Shown here: positions 37,102 through 47,500 of the stretch, piece after piece
Layout: every line of letters begins with the position of its first letter
How positions within the stretch are numbered: position 1 is the first letter of the stretch
Position numbers and translations under genes: made by a program
Notes under the pieces: model-generated
Told to the model about the DNA's origin: nothing
What the model saw: the letters and a program-made list of their open reading frames with translations, nothing else
The model's database searches: none
Assembly: GCF_000003855.2 (NCBI RefSeq)
Contig: NW_003101677.1
Coordinates: forward strand, 1,719,506 to 1,783,505
Length of the DNA stretch: 64,000 nt
Source of the DNA: Blastomyces gilchristii SLH14081
Lineage: Eukaryota; Ascomycota; Eurotiomycetes; Onygenales; Ajellomycetaceae
Direction: 5' to 3'

Positions 37102-37845
37102 TTACTCCGAATCAGCCACCTTCGACTTTCCACCCTCCTTCCCCTCCTCCCCCCTCTCATCATGACCAGGCCGCGAGAATACAGCGCCAAACAACGAAAG
37201 GACACTATTAGTCCGGAGCACCATGCAATAGAACAGCGTCAGCGCCGTAACGACAATCTCCTCCCTCACCGCGTCGCTGACGGCGCCCGTGTCGCGGACG
37301 CCAGGGATATTCGATCCCAGAAAAGTGATGGTCCCGATCTTCTTGACCGCCCAGATATTTGCCGAAAACTTCGCCACGGGCATCTGCTTCTCGTCGAGGC
37401 AGATATAATCCCAGGTCTTGAGGCCGCAGGAGCCGGTCCAGGTCAAGCACGCGGGCTCAGCGCCGCCGTTGGTGGCGAAGGTGTGTGAGCGGTACATGTA
37501 TTCTGTCTTGAAGCGCTTGAGTGCCTTGAGGGTGGTGGAGCGCCCGCGAATCTCGCATTCGGCATCGATGGAGAAAGTGTGGAGACTGCCTGTGGCAAAA
37601 GCCGTGTTGTCTGCGGCCGACTTGAAGGTGAGATGCGGTTTGGTGACTTTGTGATGGACGATGTAGATGGGGGATGATGCTTGCGGGTCGTCTTTGTTGG
37701 TGATGAGGCTTTTGAATCGTCGCCAGGAAAAGTCGACTTGCAGTGTGAGATCTTCTGCTATGTTCTGATGGTGATGTTGCAGGGGTTGGGGGGGTTCGGG
37801 GGAGGCTCCCCTATTGTCATCTTGGGATGGTTCGAGTGTTGACAT
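37102..37845 (-). CDS. tubby C-terminal-like domain protein
   Basis: Single exon. I start at the internal ATG at 37845 (MSTLEPSQDDNRG, 247 aa). The open frame continues upstream to 38025, but that extra 60-residue stretch is low-quality sequence and probably 5' untranslated. The body, from DFSWRRFKSLITNKDDP through IYIVHHKVTKPHLTFKSA, FSIDAECEIRGR, LTWTGSCGLKTWDYICLDE and VAKFSANIWAVKKIGTITFLG, has the beta-strand pattern of fungal proteins annotated with a Tubby-C-terminal-like (LURP-one related) fold. A hydrophobic segment near the end (EIVVTALTLFYCMVL) may be a membrane or amphipathic helix. The tail is Lys/Glu-rich. Function is unknown. The fold call is from pattern recognition only. Confidence 0.65.
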   Translation of the reverse strand: MSTLEPSQDDNRGASPEPPQPLQHHHQNIAEDLTLQVDFSWRRFKSLITNKDDPQASSPIYIVHHKVTKPHLTFKSAADNTAFATGSLHTFSIDAECEIRGRSTTLKALKRFKTEYMYRSHTFATNGGAEPACLTWTGSCGLKTWDYICLDEKQMPVAKFSANIWAVKKIGTITFLGSNIPGVRDTGAVSDAVREEIVVTALTLFYCMVLRTNSVLSLFGAVFSRPGHDERGEEGKEGGKSKVADSE

Positions 37846-38593
37846 TTTATTTTCCGAGTTTACTCGTGTCTGATTTTGACCTTGCACCTCGCCCTTCACG
37901 GCTAGAGAGCTTCTTGAACGAACCAAGTCAAGCCGTATATATGTTTTTTGTTTTTTGGAGGAATTGTAAACGTTGTAGATAACACGCAATGTATCAACCA
38001 ATTGAGGAAGGATAGATCGGGCCAATTACAGCTAATCAGTATACTGTTCAACTATCAATGACTAGAGAAAGTTGAATTATTTTCGATATAGAAATAAATA
38101 TTTTACGGAGAACGAAGAGTCTTTTATAACCCATTATTGATCCTAAAAGTATTTACTACGGACTGGGAAGAGGGGATTGATTCTTTTTCTTTCCTATCCG
38201 CCGCCTTCAAATACGCGCATTCAGCTGCAGTAGTAGTGTTGTTGTGGAACATCACGTTCGCCTTGCGGAACACAAGGCAAGGCGTCTTTTGAGAAAATGC
38301 CTACCCTACCATACATAACCAGAACCAGCGAAATCTATCTCGAATAAAAAGTCAAAAGAATAGTTAATAAGAATGGAAAAGAATGAGTCATCCAGTGCGC
38401 ATGCACAGCCGATATTTTGACAAGAGATCACAATATAAAGGTAGTTAGTTACAAGCGATGACAGTAAGTAACTCAATGAATCCCCGAAATGAAAAAAGGG
38501 AAGAAAAAGGAGAACGAACTATAGGCACCGCATCTGTCGCAGTGGCCTTTGTTGTTTTGCATCTTGTATGTAAATGCTCGAGTTAGAGAGGAA

Positions 38594-38624
<31 letters not shown>

Positions 38625-38654
38625 AAAAAAGAACGAAAAAGAACTAACTAAACT
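37846..38654. other. intergenic upstream of the tubby-like gene
   Basis: Includes the possible N-terminal extension of the tubby-like frame (to 38025). It ends in A/G tracts at about 38590-38630, which serve as T-runs (Pol III terminator) for the tRNA on the minus strand. Confidence 0.5.
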
Positions 38655-38726
38655 CTCCCTAGCAGGGAATCGAACCCTGGGCTGCTGTGTGAAAGACAGC
38701 GATGTTAGCCACTACACCACTAGGGA
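38655..38726 (-). tRNA. tRNA-Glu (anticodon TTC), copy 1
   Basis: 72 nt including discriminator G. The 7-bp acceptor stem is TCCCTAG/CTAGGGA, the anticodon stem GCTGT/ACAGC with loop CTTTCAC (anticodon TTC at 38691-38693), and the T arm CAGGG-TTCGATT-CCCTG. The A and B boxes (TAGTGGCTAAC, GGTTCGATTCC) are intact. There is no intron. T-runs follow on the minus strand at about 38580-38640. Confidence 0.95.
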
Positions 38727-39510
38727 CGGCTTACGTGCCGAAGTCAGACCCCCAGCTCCTACAGAAACGAAAACACTATCCAACTGTAATCATGTCTCAT
38801 AATTTTTCCAACATTTTATATATCACTTCTCTATCTAATAGAACGAAATCTGTGAGAAGAATTTAATAAGCGCATTTACGTGTCATGTGACACTATAACT
38901 TCAACTAATTAATATGCATCAAACTACTTTGAGACTAGTGCAATTTGCCTGGAAGTCGCAAAAGTTCAGCCCAAGCTCGCGGGATGGAAGCGCTTACGCC
39001 GCTTAGTATAGGCGCCCGCGAGCTTGGGACCCGGACCGGGACTTCATCGTAATAATGCGTAATAATGTACTCTGTACACACAGTACGGTACATGTACTCA
39101 AAAAGTCTCAGTGCATTGATTGATTTGATTATGTATAGCGTATGCTAAAGTTACCTGACTGGATTTGAGGTATGTTCAGTGTGCCTCACCCTGACTACAT
39201 GGATGTAAAGATACCTTTTTATTTACTCAAGAGCGAGCTATCTACCTCTATGTCGAAGGAGCATGTTGTATCAATTTTATTTATATACACGGGATGGAGG
39301 ACCGGTCTTATCTAGTATTGTGATAACAACAACAAGAGACAAACAAGTCTCTTTTTCTCCGCTTACCCACGCCATCGACTGAACACTTCTGTGCATATAC
39401 AACCCGCCAAACCAAACTTTTGCTTCTCCAACCAAAGGGGGCACAGTACCAAACAAAATAAAGCACCACCCTCTCCCAACACTCTCGAGACGATCCCCGT
39501 CTCTTTGTAT
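38727..39510. other. intergenic, 0.8 kb
   Basis: Contains a GTACATGTAC palindrome at 39088-39097 and a GC-rich near-inverted repeat at about 38969-39027 (AGCTCGCGGG ... CCCGCGAGCT) flanking a 40-nt centre. No gene was found. Confidence 0.5.
38975..39024. repeat. GC-rich inverted repeat
   Basis: GCCCAAGCTCGCGGG (about 38969-38983) is matched by its near reverse complement CCCGCGAGCTTGGGA (about 39016-39030), leaving a loop of roughly 30 nt. It is GC-rich within AT-rich surroundings. The role is unknown. It could be a remnant end pair of a small element. Confidence 0.65.
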
Positions 39511-39837
39511 CTAACCCTTCCTATACCAGCAAGAATGCGGATAGAAGAAGGTCCCGCAGAAAATTTGGCTAAAATCTGACACCCTACGTGAGCAATCTTG
39601 ATCCCTCCTACAATCCCAATCGGTGTAGCAAACCAAGCCCGGAGCGCACCAGTCTCGCCGGGGAGGGTGTGGGCCATCCTCGTCCGGCAGCGCATTCGGT
39701 GGTGCATTCGGTGGTGCACTCGATGGCGCATTCGGTCCCGCGTTCAATCCCGGTCCCGTATCAACAGCTGCGCCCATCACGACTGGGGCGAGCATGGATG
39801 TTCCGAACAGGGTGAGGGTGAGAGCGAGCAGCTTCAT
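39511..39837 (-). CDS. small secreted cysteine-rich protein (108 aa)
   Basis: Single-exon minus-strand ORF. Residues 1-23 form a signal peptide (Lys then LLALTLTLFG core, ending VVMGAA). A Pro/Ala/Asn-rich spacer built from APPN repeats follows, encoded by 12-bp units at about 39695-39735. The C-terminal domain has six cysteines spaced C-x5-C-x5-C-x5-C-x11-C-x8-C. The likely role is extracellular. I do not recognise the family. An alternative splice (GTAGGG donor near 39588) could change the last 20 residues, but the unspliced form gives the more regular cysteine pattern. Confidence 0.6.
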   Translation of the reverse strand: MKLLALTLTLFGTSMLAPVVMGAAVDTGPGLNAGPNAPSSAPPNAPPNALPDEDGPHPPRRDWCAPGLVCYTDWDCRRDQDCSRRVSDFSQIFCGTFFYPHSCWYRKG

Positions 39838-40469
39838 GTTTGACGCGGCTTTTCTTTTCGGCCTTTTATTCGAGGAGGGAGAGGTCTTTATGTTTTCATA
39901 GGTAAGAAGAGGATTTTAGGGTATAGGAACAGGTGCCTTGGGTTGGAGTTTCGATTGATTAAAAAAATTAAAACAAACTCCCCGGGGGGGGGGGGGGGGG
40001 GGTGGAAGGGAGCATATTATACCACGTAACATCCGTTGTGGGGAAGCGAGGATAACCCGCCCTTCCCGAGATCAGATAGCTCGAACTTTAGGTGCATCGA
40101 CATGTGGCAGGCATTGCGTCGTCACTCCGCATCTCAAAGCAATATTGTTTCACTTACCCGGAATTTCCTCCGATGCTATCAACTATCGATACAGCGTCCG
40201 TGGCAAATCACGCTGAGGCTATTTGCCGATTGCCGGGCGTGTCTTTGTAGTTGCTTGCGTCAACAAAGTTTACTTACATCTAGATGTAAGTTTAGGCAGG
40301 CCAATAACTCTTAACGCGTATTTGAGCATTCGGGACATGGGTAGGGTAGCCCTTAAGGGATTGCTCAAAGAAAAGAAAGAAAGATATACGATAGCATACA
40401 AAACTGTTTCATCAAAGTCTAGATGAATGTGTCCCAATTGGCCGCTTTTCGTACAGCCAAACCTTGACG

Positions 40470-40509
<40 letters not shown>

Positions 40510-41869
40510 CGCAGCATTTTGCGGTGCTGTACAATGACTGGTAAGTTAACCTCTCTCGGGTACCTATGTATGTAGATTAGATATTGATAAGCAATTTGAA
40601 CGACACCCCATCATTTAACTAGTTACCTACCACAAGCCATGCTTGCTGGTTCATGATGAAAGTCAAAATCCAATCTGATAATCGGTGCCGAGCCTCTCTT
40701 GCTGCGCTCCAGGGCACCGAACACGTATCCTAGGTTCATCTTCGGCCCGATGCCATGTGTTTGAAAGGGCGGCCATGTTAAGCAACGTAACGGTTCTTCA
40801 AACCCAAATCGTAGGGCTTCCATGGACCACGGATGGTTTCGACCGAGCGGCTATAGTACCCTAAGGTTGTATAACTGACATAGTTACTTCTACTACTCGA
40901 TCCCAGGAATGTGGGGTAGCTATTTTATAAGGTATCATCTGCCCTGAAACAAATTAATTCTTGCCCCGCAAAGAAAGAACTCTCGACTCTTCGCATGCCA
41001 TGCCCATTTGACCGTGGACGGTGGGACGAGGGCCGATCTTGTGTGCAAGGCGTTTCCGAAGCCTTCCGGCAGACAGCTGCGGCTGGGGTAATAAACATAG
41101 AATATTATTGAGTGAGACCTGTTGCTGATATTTTCGCGCATCCCTCATGTTCATGAAGAGAACACCATCACGGTTGATTACACCGTGGAGCTCTTTTCTC
41201 AGGACCTGGTTCATAGCTATGTCGCTCCCCAATCCAGAAAACTCGTGTGCACTGGCTGAGGGGATGTTGCTGCCCCCCATTTCACAGGCAAGGAGAGACT
41301 CAATAATTATAATAATAATAATAATGCATGAATGCATGAGAGAACCATCTCTATCCATTTTTTTTGCAGGCAAGCAAGCAAGCTCACATATCAGATTCTT
41401 TAATAAAAGCCCGAGAATGTGGGTTGGGTTGGGGCGGGGCTTCGGGCGGGGCTTCGGGCGGGCCAGTTCGACGCCAGTTCCGATTGGTTGATCGGTTTGT
41501 TCGTGTGGCGATCGGTAACTAGGTTTAACAACAGCTATCCATGGAATGTTCTTCTCAAACACATCGAAGGAGGTTATGAGATTTTCATTTTTTGATAAGG
41601 TTCTTTTCAGGTACATGTACTTTCCCGTATTCCCAGTCGTGTGTAGCTCCGAGCGGGACCTTGGTCTGCCCGTCGTGGTGGTTGGGTGGAGTGGGATTAT
41701 CAGTTGCAATATGTAATACCCCGTAATAATAATGAGTTCGAAATCAGACACATGTACTCCGTATAGTTTTGCACGATGCACGCACAGGAGATAGATAATA
41801 CATTTGAAGGCGCGAGAAAGAATAAAGTATATTAAAAAAATATAAAAAATAAAAAATAAAAAAGAGCAT
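39838..41869. other. intergenic, 2 kb
   Basis: Contains a G-tract at about 39983-40002, a 37-nt A-tract at 40470-40506, GTACATGTAC at 41611-41620 and TACTCCGTA at 41755-41763. A 275-codon minus-strand open frame (40954-41781) is judged spurious. No supported gene. Confidence 0.5.
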
Positions 41870-41941
41870 CTCCCTAGCAGGGAATCGAACCCTGGGCTGC
41901 TGTGTGAAAGACAGCGATGTTAGCCACTACACCACTAGGGA
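41870..41941 (-). tRNA. tRNA-Glu (anticodon TTC), copy 2
   Basis: Identical to the copy at 38655-38726 over all 72 nt (anticodon at 41906-41908). Only a few bases on the 5' side (ACGG on the plus strand) are shared outside the gene. T6 runs follow on the minus strand (about 41835-41865) as Pol III terminators. Confidence 0.95.
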
Positions 41942-43981
41942 CGGTATTCATGAGTGGGCTCCGGCTCTCGTGACCATACAAGTAACCAAGATATGTCGGC
42001 ATAGATACCAGCAAGGAGGAACGAACATACATAACTAGCGGGCAAGCGAAGGATTCAAAGGATCCCAGCACATTAATAGATTTTTTACCAGGAGCTTTCC
42101 TCGGAGGTGATTGTATTCATGCAAGCGTACTCCGCTAACTTATCATAGCGTCGCCAGGAAAGGAGAAGCGCCGTACTCCGTACTCCGTACCATGAGCACC
42201 AACCGAGCACCAAAAATAGCCACTACCTTAACTACCCTTCAAGGAGAGCAGAAATGAAAGGGTACATAGAGAGAGGAAACAACCGTTGATAATCTCCGGG
42301 AAAGTTTCCGGGAGTTAGATCAGTTATTATTATTATGTATGTACCACCAGCCTCTTCTTTTTAAACTACATACCATACCACCCTAGTAACTCCTCCCAAG
42401 CGATGACAGCATCCAGCCAGACCAGGGTAGGGTAGGGCAGGGCAGGATTTTGTTATTGCTTGACTCCTCTTTTCTTTCTTTACCCCTGAGTGACTGACTG
42501 GGAGTGGATGGACTGGACTGGACTGGCCCTGGTCTGAACTGTTGATTTTTAGTGGCAGGGAGGCATGGTCTCGATAGGCCTAAAATGTCATGGGCTGCTT
42601 TGCTTGTGTCTTCTCTTGTTTTCGCTTTTTTCCTCCTCTCCTTCCCAAGGGACATCGTATATGGATAGATACATTCAGGAGACGCAAGTTCATGGATTCA
42701 TGTTTCCAATCCTCAGTGGGACTTCTGTTTCGCTGTCTATGGCTGCGTAGATTGATGTATAAGTTAGTCCATCCCAACTTACACGGGTCCTCAGTTTGTA
42801 GTAGTAACTAGTTAGAATTATTAGTTAAGTTAGCATCGGACATTGATTCAGCCTCATGTGGGAACCTGGTCAGGAGTGAAATAATGAATACGGACGAGAT
42901 ACAAAAAACATAACTTAAGGTACCGGGTTACAAATAATGGGAAACATGGGAAGTGTTCTTGTGATAATATAATAATATAATATATAGTAATATAGTAATA
43001 TCACTCAAAAGAAGAACAGACCTGACGGAATGAATGATAGATAATCATGGCTTTGCCTTCCTTCAACTCCGTGAGTTGTATAAACTAGAAATGGTAGAAT
43101 AGAATGGGATTGATTATTTATGGCCCTCGAGCAACATTGTACGGATGTCTGGCGATAGCGGCGATCATATATGAAAAACTGATGTCCAGACTCTAGACCC
43201 AATACCCTCTAGTTAATAATAATAATAATAATCATCATCCAGGCCACGAATTGAATTGACACAGGAGGACGGAGTAAGTTAAAGGTGTAACAATGGAAGG
43301 GGTGGAGGTATTTATGTACTGTACTTGCATATTTCTTTTTCACAGAAAAGTTGGCGAACAGACAGTCTGTAGTTGGTTGGTTGGTTGGTTGGTTGCATGT
43401 TGCTGTTTTCTGCCCTCTTTTTTGCCTCCGCATGTCGATTTTATCTTTTTCTCTTTTTCTCTTTCTTTTTCTAGTCCTTTTGATGCTTGATGATTCATGC
43501 TTGTGCTTTGCCTGGTTCTGTGACCTGGATGGTTGCATATTATTACCTTACCTGCATCGTAAAAGATACCGTCACGTTGGACAAGCTTTGACAAAGGTTG
43601 TTGCAGGGAGGGAGAAAAAGAAAAAAAAAAAAGAAAAAAAAAAAGAAAAAGAAAAACACCTCCCGACGACGACGACGAGAACTAAATAATAATAATAGAT
43701 CATAATAGATCATAAATCCTGATCCTTCTCCCGCCCGCCAGCGTCTCCTTCCCAGTTGCTAGTAATAGTCAGCTACTAATATAATAACTAACTAAGTTAT
43801 TGACATTTTTATTTGCGGAGCGAAGCGAAGCAAATATATGATGAAAACCCTGGTCATTAAAAGTGGAGAATTTCCTTTTTGGGGTTCTTGGCGCGAATAC
43901 AGCCCACTGATTGATGTAGAATTAAGTGAAGCACAATCCCATGACATTGCACTATGACTTCTTCTACACACTCACAACGCG
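41942..43981. other. intergenic, 2 kb, left flank of the Helitron
   Basis: Contains the overlapping pair TACTCCGTACTCCGTA at 42174-42189, AT dinucleotide/trinucleotide repeats at about 42966-43002, a (TTGG)n microsatellite at 43371-43394 and AAAG-rich DNA. No gene was found. Confidence 0.5.
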
Positions 43982-44022
43982 TTCATCTTTCATCTCATCA
44001 ATCATATCATCAACCATATCAT

Positions 44023-44158
44023 CTACTCTGTATAGATTCTTGAATAATAGATCATGCATCTCATCAACTACCTACTCTGTACAGATTCTTGAATACAGAT
44101 TCTTGAATAATTGATCATGCATCTTATTAACTATCTACTCTGTACAGATTCTTGAATA
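44023..44158 (+). repeat. imperfect direct repeats at the left end of the Helitron
   Basis: The 24-mer beginning CTACTCTGTA and ending TTCTTGAATA occurs at 44023, 44072 and 44135, with one mismatch in the first. The ATCATGCATCT spacer is repeated between them. Copies are 49 and 63 bp apart. They may be a subterminal region of the element. Confidence 0.75.
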
Positions 44159-44542
44159 GATAATGCATCTGATCAATCATCTCTCATAGATTCTCAAGAA
44201 TGAATAACATGTCAAAAGCCTGCATTCACTGCTTGTGAAACCAGTCTCTTGATCAATTCATTTCTTTACAGTGTTCTACTACTTCTACAGCTGTCTGTCT
44301 TCAATGCTGCACTTAGAGAACTCAGATATTATAATCTTCTCTCATTACATCTTTTCTATCACTGATTATCTCTTTACACTGTGTAGAACTGTAAATGAAC
44401 ACATGCAGTGAAACCAGATTCTTCTACAGTCACAGATTCTGTGATAAATGAGCCTGAACTTCTCTCATCATCTCAGACACATCAACACTTCATGTAATTA
44501 ACAGCAGTCTCTCAAGTCTATAAACAGTCTATTGAAATAGAC

Positions 44543-47500
44543 ATGTTATCTGAGATTAAGTTTTATTATCATGAGATTCATAGTTCTGATGCATCTTCAT
44601 TGACAGCAGTCTGTAAAAAGAAAACTGTTATTCAAAGAGCTCACTGTGTTATCAGATATCATAGAGAACATCTCTCATTAACTTCATTCTTAACTCAATT
44701 GAGAAAACAGCTGCAGCTGTTATCTTTGATAATTAATTCATCTCTCAGTTCTGTAGATCTCTCTTCAGCCTTTCATCAATTATCTGTGTCACTCTTCAAC
44801 TCATTCTCAAGTCAATCTCATTTCATTTTTACAGGCATGCTTCTGCTGCAGACACCTTTTACATCATTTTTCTTACTCTTAACTTCTCAAAGCTCTGTTT
44901 CTCAGAGCCCTGCAGATCTGTTCATTAATTGACTTAATAGAAGAGTTAGTAGTCTCTTGATATCTCAGCATTCTACATGATCTGAAAGCTCAATTAACAC
45001 ATTAAATATAGAAGCTCTCACAATTCTTCAGAAATATGATCAGTTACAGGCTGTAATTGTCTCAGACTCTTCAATGAATTCTCAGAGTTCTACTTATCTT
45101 ACAGATTCAGCTGTTAATTCTGATAATTAACAGTATATGCAGGAATTTCATCATGCACTTGAAGATTTACAGATGAAGATCTGTAGCTGTTGTCAAATTT
45201 GCTGATTCAGAATGAATCTTCAAGATAATATTTATACTCATTGTTATACTGTTGATTCAAGACAGCTGTCTGATAAGTCATTTTTATTCTCTTAAGAGAA
45301 TAACCTTGATCTCAGTGATCTTGATTCAGATCTCTCTGTTCTCAGTCAGATTGAAGAGATGTTAATTTCACACATGCATGTCTTCATTAAGGTTCATCAA
45401 GTCAGAGAACATCAGTATAAGTATAAAGATTATATTATTAGCTTTCTTAGAGATACTGACTGTGTTTATAACACTCTCTCACTTCTTTCTAAGAATCTTG
45501 ATATTATTATATTAAAGTCTTCAAATTCAAATGCAGATTCTCACTTACAATATCAGTTTCACTGAGATTTCATGGTTCACAAAGAAGCTGTTGCTCAATG
45601 ATTAATCTATCTCTGTAAAAACCATTTCAGTTATCAGGACATTGTGATTGATAAAGAGGCTTGAAATCAGTTATCTGAAAATGAAGATGTCTCTGATCAG
45701 ATTCCTTTTCATGAGCTTGATAAGCAAGAATTAACAGTTATTGAGAATGAGAATCATTTAAATCTTGATAACTTGAATATCTCATCTGAATACTCTGATA
45801 TTTCAGATCTTTTAATCTCACAGTTTGAAGTTAAGCAACTTCATCATGAACTTGAAATGTCACAGTGAGAATAGATTAATCATCTCACTCTGTCTTCAGT
45901 CTGTAATACATCACTTAGTGAGTTTAACAACACTCACTCACTCTTTTCTTGAGTCTTTTCAACACTTTTTTCATGAGATGAAGCTGAATTTATTCTTTCT
46001 AGATAAAGAATAATTAGTCTTGCAGATTACACACAGTTCCTTCTTAAATATCATGACAGCTGCTTTGCTCATTATAGTTATTTTCAATATGTTCTTTTCA
46101 ATTCTCTATTTCACAGATAGATTAATAATCAGAACTGCTTTTTCTACAATTAAACTGATTCTCTTATTAAGAATCTCACTCTAGAGAAGCTGTAGACTGC
46201 TTTTGCTGCTGACACTTCATAATCTGTCATGATTTTGAATTCACTTACACAGTTTGCAGAGAGTCTTCATAAAACTCATTCTTTTTAAGATATAAAATAT
46301 CATCAGCTACAAGCCTATGTTCAAAATATCAGATCTTCACATCTATTTCTTACTCTCTCAGTCACAGATCATCACTGAGATGATTTGATATGTCACTTCT
46401 CTGACTATATCATTTGAAAGTGCAGCACTGACCTTGAGAGGTTGAAGTTTGTAAGAGATAGTATTCATGACTATCTTACTATAGTCACACATTACTTTCA
46501 TCTACAACTTGCAATCTTTAAGAAAAAGATTCTAGACCTGAAATTCAAAATCCTAGATCACTGAACTTGTTATAAGTGATAAGACTGTGGATCAGTGCAC
46601 TCACATAGTGTATTTTAATGTAAGAATGCACTGAATTCTGAACTTGATATGAATAAAGACTCTCATCAAGCCTTTGCTGACTACTGAAGTCTCATTATTA
46701 CAGCTGAGAATTCTGAGCCTAATCACACTCAGTCTGAAGATGTATAATTATCTCTTTCTCTCAGTCATTCTGATTAGATGAATGTCATTGAACATTTATC
46801 TGCAGTTCTCAACTGTGTTTAATATCATCACTGTAGTGAAAAGTACTGTATTTATAAATACTGAGTCACTGACAATCTACATTGCTGATTTCACTTCTCA
46901 CATGAATGCTGAACTGACTGTGCTATTCTCAAATCTTTGAGTAGTAGATATTACTGACTGCATCTCTGTTGTAACAACCTAATTCTTAATAACTACAACA
47001 GATTGATTACAGTTAGCTGACTAGTAAATACTGACATTGTTCTCTGCACTGGCAGTCATGCTATTCTTGATTATCTGTCTAAGTACATTGTCAAGGTCAA
47101 AACAGACACAGAATCCTATCATCAGATTGTTCAATAAGTGATTTCAAGAGCTAGTTCAAGTCACTCACTACTCTCTACAGTTGTTAAACTTATGAATCAG
47201 CTCATTGATGAGTGCGATTGATCTGTTCAGAAGATTTATCATCTTCTTTTAAATCTTTCTTTATAAATGAGTTCTCACAAGTCAATTGCAGTTGATTGTC
47301 AGCTCAAATCTTAACATCATCATAGCTATATTCTTGAATCTGATAAATTATAATATGATTCATTCTTTTTGAAAAAATATAAGCAGTAGTCAACTGAATT
47401 TGAAGATCTTTCATTTCTTGAATTTCTTCAAATCTTTTCTCACAGTCATTAAATTAAGAGATATCTCTGTGCAAAACTCTGAGTGTTGATCTACTTTTCT

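Noticed and set aside
37846..38025. N-terminal extension of the tubby-like protein
   Set aside because: Open but not protein-like, and the internal ATG at 37845 gives an ordinary start; treated as leader.
40954..41781. 275-codon minus-strand open frame
   Set aside because: Composition follows simple repeats (poly-Ile from ATT/TAAT repeats, Pro-Arg-Pro-Lys from GGGGCTTC repeats), with no domain, no conserved block and no codon bias like the neighbouring genes. Probably open by chance.
42966..43002. AT-rich repeat as a centromere or replication-origin mark
   Set aside because: Only a short TAATA microsatellite; nothing else supports such a role.
44023..44158. Direct repeats that could suggest a CRISPR-like array
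   Set aside because: Only three imperfect units with related spacers, in a eukaryotic transposon; no cas genes.
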